From: Larix kaempferi
Lineage: Eukaryota; Streptophyta; Pinopsida; Pinales; Pinaceae
Assembly (NCBI GenBank): GCA_027924585.1
Contig: BSBM01000179.1
Location: 12,624,501-12,688,500, forward strand
Reading direction: 5' to 3'
DNA: 64,000 bases
Below the pieces are notes generated by a model. That model had not been told where the DNA came from and did no database searches. It saw nothing but the letters and a program-made list of their open reading frames with translations. This document shows positions 57,531-64,000 of the stretch, piece after piece (the first letter of the stretch is position 1; every line of letters starts with the position of its first letter). Position numbers and translations under genes: made by a program.

Positions 57531-58906
57531 TTGATTTTGGCACTCACAGGGACAATATCACTTGGTAATAATGATTGGCTCATTGATAGTGGTGCTTCTA
57601 ATCACATGACAGGTTTCAAGGATGATCTCAACAACCTTAGAGAAAAGGACTCACCTCAGAAGGTGAAACTAGGAGATGATTATCAATATCCCATTAAAGG
57701 GGTAGGAGAAGCTTCCTACAAGCTTGAATTTGGGAAGCCTATCAAATTGAAGGATGTTCTATATGTACCTGGATTGAAGAAGAATTTACTTTCCATCTTA
57801 ACGCTATATGATAAAGGATTCAGAGTAGCATTTGTTGATGGCCAAGAACTTATGTGGCCCAAAGCTAAAACCTTTGATGATGCAGTAGTAATTGGAGTGC
57901 AAGAGGGAGGATTATACAAGCTCAAGGGACAACCAGAACAAGCCTTGGTTCATGAAACTATGGAACCAAGTGAATTATGGCACAAAATATTTGCTCACAT
58001 CAACTACAAGACATTACCAATCGTAAGCAAGATGTTGAATGGGATACTCGAGATCTAGAATAAACATGAAGTCATATGTAAAGGATGTGCGAAAGGTATG
58101 AATGTAAAGAATCCATTTCCAAGAAGTGACAACAAAGCCAAAGAGATTTTGGAGCTCATACATTTTGATGTTTGTGGGCCTATGTCTTCCAACCCATTAA
58201 GCGAGTATTCCTACTATGTTTCTTTTATTGATGATTACTCTCATAAAACATGGATCTATTTCTTAAAATCCAAAGATGAAGTATTTAGCAAGTTTAAGGA
58301 ATTCAAAGCCCTTGTAGAAAATTAGGCTGAAAAGAAAATAAAAAAATATTAAGATCAGATAATGGAGGTGAATTTATCTCAGGATATTTCAAAACATTAC
58401 GTAAATATTCAAGGATTAAGAGGGATACGAGCACTCCCTATAATCCACAATACAATGGGATTGCGGAAAGGAAGAATAGAACAATAATGGAAGCAATGAA
58501 GGCCATGATCCATGATCGGGACCTTCCAATGCACTTATGGGAGGAAGTAGCAAGAACAACAATATATGTTCAAAATAGAACTCCCCACCGAGTACTTGAG
58601 AACAAGATACCCAAGGAGATGTTTACACGATAGAATCCAAAAGTTAGCCATTTCAGAATATTTGGCTTCCCTGTATATATACATGTTCCGAAAGTGAAAA
58701 GGACCAAGTTGGAACCTTCAAGAAAGAAGGGCATCTTCGTTGGTTATAGTGATTCATTAAAGGCATACATAATATATATACTAGGCTTCAATAAGATCGA
58801 GACTAGCATATATGTAACCTTTGATGAAGATACATCCTTCAATAGATCAAGGAATATTCACTCTGATGAAGAATGTGAAGAAGAACCTGAGACTCCCAGA
58901 GTTTGA
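57531..58906 (+). pseudogene. Copia B protease and integrase, broken
   Basis: Protease WLIDSGASNHMTGF (57,574), GAG-pre-integrase ELWHKIFAHINYK with C-x2-C KGCAKG (58,080), then DDE remnants FDVCGP (58,165), RSDNGGEF (58,355, after a one-base deletion) and NGIAERKNRT (58,455). Stops at about 58,057, 58,323, 58,632 and 58,904. The expected [11 protein letters not shown] segment is at 58,725. Confidence 0.85.
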
Positions 58907-58912
58907 GATACA

Positions 58913-60650
58913 ATGATGGAAGAGAATATTCCAGAAGAACTTGAAGATCACGATATGATCGAGCCACAGAGACCTATAGATCCACCGAAAGAAGTGAACA
59001 CACATAAGAGAAAACCATCTTGGGCACGAGATATTATTCAGGATGCAGAGAGGTATGGTGCCCTAGAAAGGACTTCAAGAGAAAGCAAGAGACCTCAGCC
59101 ATACTCCAACTATGTGGCATTGTTGTGTGACATCATTGATGTTGAACCCTCTAGTTATGAAGAGGAAACTGAAAATAAATCATGGAAGGATGCTATGATC
59201 AATGAGTATCAGTCGATCATGAAGAATGATGTTTGGGAGGTGGTTCTAAGACCAGAAGGGAAGTCAATAGTGTCTTCCAAATGGATCTACAAGATCAAGC
59301 ATACAGCAGACGGAAGTGTCGATAAATACAAGGCAATATTTGTGGCTCAAGGTTTCTCCCATAAAGAAGGCATAGATTATGAGGAGACATTTTCTCCCGT
59401 GGCTAGATACACTTCGATCAGGTCCATACTTGCTATAGCCAAAGTGATGAAGTGGAAGGTACATCAAATGGATGTGAAGACTACCTTCCTAAATGGTGTA
59501 GTAGAAGAGGAAGTGTATGTGGAGAAGCCACTAGGTTTTGAGACACATGACATGAAGACTCATGTGTGCATATTAAAGAAGGCCTTGTACGGTTTGAAAC
59601 AGGAACCCAAGGCATGGTACGGCAGGATTGATGGGTTTTTTATGAGCTTGGTATTTACCAAGAGTAAAGTGGATTCCAACTTTTACTACAAGGTTGAAGA
59701 AGGAAATCCCATGATTCTACTGTTATATGTAGATGACTTGTTCTTGACAGGTGATGAGAAGCTCATAGAGGAGATGAACCAGAAGATTTCCATAGAGTTT
59801 GAGATGAAAGACCTAGGTATGATGCATTACTTCTTAGGTCTTGAGGTGTGTAAGAATCCATAGGAACGTTTCCTAAGTCAAGGAAAATATGCTGTAGAGA
59901 TCCTAAAGCGATTCGGGATGATGGATTGTAAGGCCATGGCCACACCTATGGCATCGAATATGAAGTTGTTGAGTGATACTTCTTAAAAAATGGTGGATTC
60001 CATGGTATATAGGTAGATGGTTGGTTGTCTTATGTACTTGATGAACATGAGGCTAAACTTATGCTTTACGTTGAACAATCTGAGTCAATATATGGTAGAT
60101 CCGATACATGTTCATTAGGTTGCAGCAAAGCATATGCTGAGGTACCTAAAGGGTATGGTTGATTATGGCATCATATTAGAATATTAACCTACAAGGTTAT
60201 GTGGATGCGGATTGGGCCGGAAGTGTCACGGATAGAAAGAGCACATCAGGGCGTTGCTTCAATTTGGGATCAAGAACGATCTCATAGTACAATAGGAAGC
60301 AGACGAGTGTGGCACTCAATACAGCTGAAGTCGAGTATATGGAAGCTTGTTCGGCAAGCTGCGAGGCAGTGTGGGTTCAGAATTTTATATCAGGGTTGTT
60401 TAATCTCAAGTTAGAGGCGACTTGTCTCTTTTGTGACAACTAGAGTTGTGTGAAGTTGTCTGAGAACCCTATGTTTCATGACAAGTTGAAGCACATCGAT
60501 ATCAGGTATCACTATATACGGGATATGGTGCAGAAGGGAGCAGTGAGACTCCAGTATATAACAACAAAGGAGTAGATAGACGATGTGTTTACCAAGCCTC
60601 TGTCAAGAGTGACGTTTGAGTACTTCAAGAACAATCTTGGAGTGGTATAG
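58913..60650 (+). pseudogene. Copia B reverse transcriptase and RNase H, broken
   Basis: Open from 58913 to 59863 with SKWIYKIKHTADGSV, HQMDVKTTFLNG, YGLKQEPKAWYGR and catalytic YVDD (about 59,725), then a TAG at 59861. After that the sequence still aligns with Copia A (KRFGMMDCKAMATPM, LRYLKGMVDYG) but is riddled with stops and shifts. RNase H (60,190-60,650) is only recognisable piecewise. The RT half is noticeably better kept than RNase H. Confidence 0.85.
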
Positions 60651-60799
60651 ATCAATAGGGAGTGATAAGCTCGAATGAGGTAGCAGGTAGTCTCGTGTCA
60701 TGTGACGTAATTGAGTCTCCTAGGCTACGAGAATATCTAGATGAGTGGTGAGGTAACGTAGGTAGTTGCGGTGTGCAATGTATGGAGATCATGGGATGA

Positions 60800-61580
60800 A
60801 CACACCATATGGCTTGTTTGGTTCGTGGAAGAGGACAGTTTCATTTGGTATGAAAAAGGACTAGCTCTGGAGGACAGTTGCATTTGGTATGAAAAAGGAC
60901 CAGCTCTGTAGGACAGTTGCATCTGGTATGAAAAAAGACCAGCTCTGCAGGATATCTACATCTAGTATGAAAAGGAACGGCTCTATAGTGGTGTGCACCT
61001 AGTATGAAAAAGTATTGGTCATTGCATGGTTACACCCAGTATGAAAAAGGATTGGTCACTATACAGGATGATCCCAGCTTGGATGTTTGTATCTCCAAAG
61101 TTACTGGCTGCCTCTCCAAGGGTATATCCCAACATGGTTGGCAGTATCACCAAGGGAGATCCCAGTGTCAAATGTAGGTTCCTTAATGGACTAGGTTGAA
61201 CTGGTGCATGTAGGATTTCCGATGGATTGGATTGAGAAGGTGCATGTTGACTGGTGGTATCATCGAGGGTAGATCCCAACATGGTTGGTCATATCTCCAA
61301 GAGAAGATCCCAATGTTGTTGGTTGTATCTCTGAGGGTGGATCCCAGTATGACTGTTCATATTACCAAGGGTGGATCCCAGTATGACTGTTCATATTACC
61401 AAGGGTAGATCCCAATGTGGTGAGTAGGATGTTGAAGTCCTAGATTGGATCTAGGCACCGATCACATCCAACATGAAAAAGGGTTGGCTTTGTGGAGAGT
61501 TGCATCCAGCATGAAAAAGAGATGGCACATCTAGCATGAAAAAGAGCTGGCACATCCAGCATGAAAAAGGGATGGCTTTG
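60800..61580 (+). repeat. Copia B 3' non-coding region made of tandem repeats
   Basis: 39-bp units begin GGACAGTT(T/G)CAT..GGTATGAAAAA at 60833, 60872 and 60911, with a diverged fourth near 60,950. Looser GATCCCA(A/G)..TG..TTG..TAT.(A/T)CC(A/T)AGGG units of 34-40 bp run from 61,070 to 61,420 (exact 34-bp pair at 61339 and 61373). CAGCATGAAAAAG units lie at 61,505-61,570. It occupies the same position, between pol and PPT, as the repeats in Copia A. Confidence 0.8.
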
Positions 61581-61692
61581 TGAAACTTCTTATGATATAT
61601 AGATTCAGGATATGTAAGATGTCAATAGTCAGAGTACAAGAAGTGCAGCAACTAGAAGACGATGGTGACAATGTCAGAAGAATACCTTCCTT

Positions 61693-61704
61693 GTTAAGAG
61701 GGAG
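61693..61704 (+). promoter_or_regulatory. Copia B polypurine tract
   Basis: GTTAAGAGGGAG directly before the 3' LTR; identical to Copia A. Confidence 0.9.
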
Positions 61705-62246
61705 TGTTGAAGAATGTAACTTCGGAAGATATTCTTATTTGTATTATTTGTATCATTTGTATTGTATACTCTACGTGTATTATTATCGATGTAATTGATC
61801 ATGTAAAAGTCATTGAAAGAGTCAATGTAAACCCTAACTGTTAAGTCATCTTGGAAAGATCCAGAAAAATATTATTTTATTGTGAATTGGACAAGTTAGC
61901 CCAGTTAGGAGAGTCAAGTCGGCCCTGTTTGGTAAAAAGACCAAGTCACTGATTAGTATAAATGAGGAGCTCTCCCTCCTCATCTGGTCACCTCATTCAC
62001 TCATTGAGTTCATGTGAGTAGGATATATAGAGTCATAAAGAGTAGTTGCTTTTTGAGTCTTCTTGTTTTGGGTTATTGGACGAGGAATACTATTGTACAT
62101 TCTAACAAATCTATATAGAAGAAGTTTGTTGGGTTTTTCTTCCTCGAGATGGTTTTCCCATGATAAATTATTATGTACTATAGTCTATGATGTGATATTT
62201 TTATCTTTCAGTGATCCTTATTTTTATTGCAATTAAAAATCTAACA
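61705..62246 (+). repeat. Copia B 3' LTR (542 bp)
   Basis: TGTTGAAGAATG to AAATCTAACA. Clearly diverged from the 5' LTR by substitutions and small indels (for example GATCATGTAAAAG against GATTAAAAG). Confidence 0.92.
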
Positions 62247-62430
62247 TCAAATACACCCTTTAACAATCTCATGCAACAATGTTATAACTATGTTAAAAAG
62301 GTGCACAACAACCATCTAGTCTCAATTTTTTTAATGCTAGCATAGGCAAGATATTGGAACCAAACATGATCAATTAGAAAATTAAGGAATTAAAAAAGGA
62401 ATCGACATTTCAACAATTCCACAATTGACA

Positions 62431-62639
62431 CCCCTGGGGTGTAAACCAGTTGGTGGTAGGGTGCACTATTAAGGAACTCTTTGTGATGCCACAAGTTCAA
62501 ACCTTGACTAGCCATGTCTATCGTGCATGGGGTATCATTGGTGCACCTAGGGGTATAGTGGTAATAGAACATAATCGACCCCATGTCACACGTGTATGAA
62601 CCCAATCCCAGTAGCTGATTCCCCTATTTAAAAAAAAAA
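62431..62639 (+). mobile_element. Probable SINE (tRNA-derived) with poly(A) tail
   Basis: Head with an A-box-like TGTAAACCAGTTGGTGG (62440-62456) and a B-box-like AGTTCAAACC (62493-62502), about 50 bases apart. A roughly 130-bp unrelated body follows, then a terminal run of A at 62630-62639. Flanks TTCCACAATTGAC and ATCCATGATTAAC agree at 9 of 13 positions, compatible with a mutated target duplication. No second copy is in the window, so the family assignment is tentative. Confidence 0.45.
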
Positions 62640-62730
62640 TCCATGATTAACTGAGGGGGGATCACATTGGGTGATTAAACAAAGAAAAACTAAGGGTTGT
62701 AGATAGCAATCGATACTAAGCCAATAATTC

Positions 62731-63722
62731 TGTTGGTGCACTTTTACTTTGACCAGGGTTCAAATATTCAACAACATACCAACAAGCACCACTACCACAT
62801 ATACCAACCCGAAAGGGAGTTTAATCCCTTTCAGAAACACCTGCAGAGAAAATGAGATCTCACCCGAAGTAGCTATGGATACTGCGGGAACCAAGTTTCT
62901 GTAGCACAGAAGGGGAATGGTTTGACAGACAACCCATTCATAATACAACCCATAAAATTAACTATTCCAAAACATCGAAAGGATCAAAGCTTCAACGCAT
63001 TAGTCACTTTGACAAGACCCATAACATCACCAGATTAATGTAACTTATGTTATATTTTACATTCATGCCATTCGCAATTATCTTATCTAAGCATTCATCT
63101 AGACATTCAATCATAGGAAAGAAACACATATCACATATCACATCATCAACACATAAAGACACCATGTTTAATGTGGAAACCCATCCTAGGAAAAACCACA
63201 AAACCTCTTGTATTTTATTATGAGTCGCATCCAAATAAGCACTTCAAGTATGACCTACATATTTCTTCATGACATAAAATAGATATGTGCACAAAACCTA
63301 TAGAATAGAGACTCAGCCTCTCCAAAATAACTCTGTCGGACATAGCATAATGGTTCATTATAGACCCAAAATGTGCTCTTACAACATCGATTGACAATAG
63401 CAAAACTAGTAACCAACAGTAACCCCCAAAACTTCTCCCTTACTACATATTTATAGGGCGCACATAGCTTTCCCCTCTCCCACTAACCCATTAAATTACT
63501 AACTTACTAACGAACTCATTAATAAAATGTGGACCATTTCTAACTAACTATCTCAACTCCGACCATTTGACTTGATCAACATAACCGTTTTTCCTGATTT
63601 ATTGGCCTCTTTGTCGGAGTTGACCACTTCCCCGAACCACTTCCATATTGCCTTTTTACACACCCAAACTGTTTATGAAAAAATGGTACCACCAAATATA
63701 TAGGCCCAACAGGCCCCCAACA
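62731..63722 (-). repeat. 3' LTR of TGTTGG-type element (992 bp)
   Basis: TG...CA ends as above. It is longer than the 645-703 bp LTRs of the 4739-9028 relative and only partly alignable to them. Confidence 0.78.
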
Positions 63723-63723
63723 C

Positions 63724-63990
63724 TCACATGTGGCTCATGCCAAGCCACTTCAGGGTTGTGATACAGGTTCCTGTATCTTCGACAGAAAATCCTAGTATAC
63801 ACTCCTGCTCACTTTGACCAACTACTAGACTCATATTTCTTTTGGGTGACAGCTTCGACCATCTTTGCAGTGATATATTTATTACTTGCTTCGACAACCT
63901 AAGTGATTTCCATCCGGATGCAAGTATGCTTACCCCCGATGACGTCTGATACACGCTCAGCCTCAGACTGGAGCACCTTGACCCTTTCTG
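63724..63990 (-). pseudogene. C-terminal remnant of the element's ORF
   Basis: In one minus frame the residues VKVLQSEAERVSDVIGG, VVEASNKYITAKMVEAV and a terminal VAWHEPHV can be read between stops. The ending VA.(H/D)E at the PPT side parallels KVAQDEQ at the same position of the 4739-9028 element, suggesting the same protein family. No known domain. The rest lies outside the window. Confidence 0.4.
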
Positions 63991-64000
63991 TTCATTGCCT

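Larger units (their letters stand above)
55685..62246 (+). mobile_element. Ty1/Copia retrotransposon, family B (6.56 kb), degenerate
   Basis: LTRs 55685-56219 and 61705-62246, PBS 56220-56231, gag-PR-IN-RT-RH on the plus strand, PPT 61693-61704. Its proteins align with Copia A throughout, and the PPT is identical, but the LTR sequences differ except for TGTTGA ends. The flanks TTTAA and TCAAA match at only 3 of 5 positions, so the TSD is decayed or absent. The two LTRs differ much more than those of Copia A, and many stops and frameshifts are present. It is an old insertion. Confidence 0.9.
62731..64000 (-). mobile_element. TGTTGG-type LTR retrotransposon, 3' end only (continues right)
   Basis: The LTR 62731-63722 (992 bp) begins TGTTGGTGCAC and ends GGCCCCCAACA. 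It shares the ending GGCCCCCAACACTCAC, crossing into the interior, with the 4739-9028 element, plus a GA(A/G)(A/G)TCTCA(C/T)CCGA block near 62,850. The interior right of 63722 has decayed minus-strand coding sequence, so this is the 3' LTR of a minus-strand element. Confidence 0.8.

Overview
The window is eukaryotic nuclear DNA from a land plant with a large, repeat-rich genome. The evidence is plant-type Ty1/Copia and Ty3/Gypsy LTR retrotransposons primed by initiator tRNA-Met, plant L1-type LINEs with a DUF4283-like ORF1 and a C-terminal RNase H, and no compact gene structure. The style suggests a gymnosperm, but nothing here proves the taxon. I found no host protein-coding gene, rRNA, tRNA or CRISPR array. 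Almost everything recognisable is a transposable element, and most of the order of insertion can be read from target-site duplications (TSDs) and from reading frames that resume on the far side of an insert.

Left part (1-15.3 kb). 1-1074 is the leader and 5' LTR of a minus-strand Copia element (family A) cut by the window edge. 1.1-2.2 kb holds tandem repeats and a 24-bp minisatellite. A decayed minus-strand Gypsy pol (4642-4738 and 9034-9970) is split by a complete 4.29-kb minus-strand LTR element (4739-9028, TSD CTATG), which encodes only a decayed coiled-coil ORF. Two LINE remnants follow (12.4-13.7 kb plus strand; 14.4-15.2 kb minus strand).

Central nest (15307-53968). A full-length LINE (LINE-1, 11-bp TSD) is interrupted in its endonuclease domain by a 28-kb minus-strand LTR element (17702-45691). 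That element has LTRs of about 3 kb and an interior without gag-pol, so it is LARD-like. It in turn received three inserts: an 8.6-kb Copia A element in its 3' LTR (20255-28820), a second full-length LINE in its interior (LINE-2, 33900-40542, 13-bp TSD), and a solo LTR in its 5' LTR (44229-45632, TSD TAGAC). Copia A is itself cut by a solo LTR of the same family (23852-25162, TSD GGAAG). LINE-1 also carries a Gypsy derivative (46576-50715, TSD GCTTC) whose 889-codon frame is open but lacks reverse transcriptase and the integrase core.

Right part (54-64 kb). After 1.7 kb of AT-rich DNA with no recognised gene comes a plus-strand Copia element (family B, 55685-62246), related to A but heavily mutated. 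A probable SINE (62431-62639) follows, then the 3' LTR and adjoining interior of another minus-strand TGTTGG-type element that runs off the window.

The genes form no pathway. The two LINEs would have supplied EN/RT for their own retrotransposition, the Copia copies gag-PR-IN-RT-RH, and the non-autonomous elements would have needed enzymes from others. Copia A is the least damaged autonomous copy (two in-frame stops plus the inserted LTR). The most unusual objects are the internally deleted but open Gypsy frame, the ORF-less element with 3-kb LTRs, and a TATA-overlapping inverted repeat kept in two Copia families with different arm sequences.
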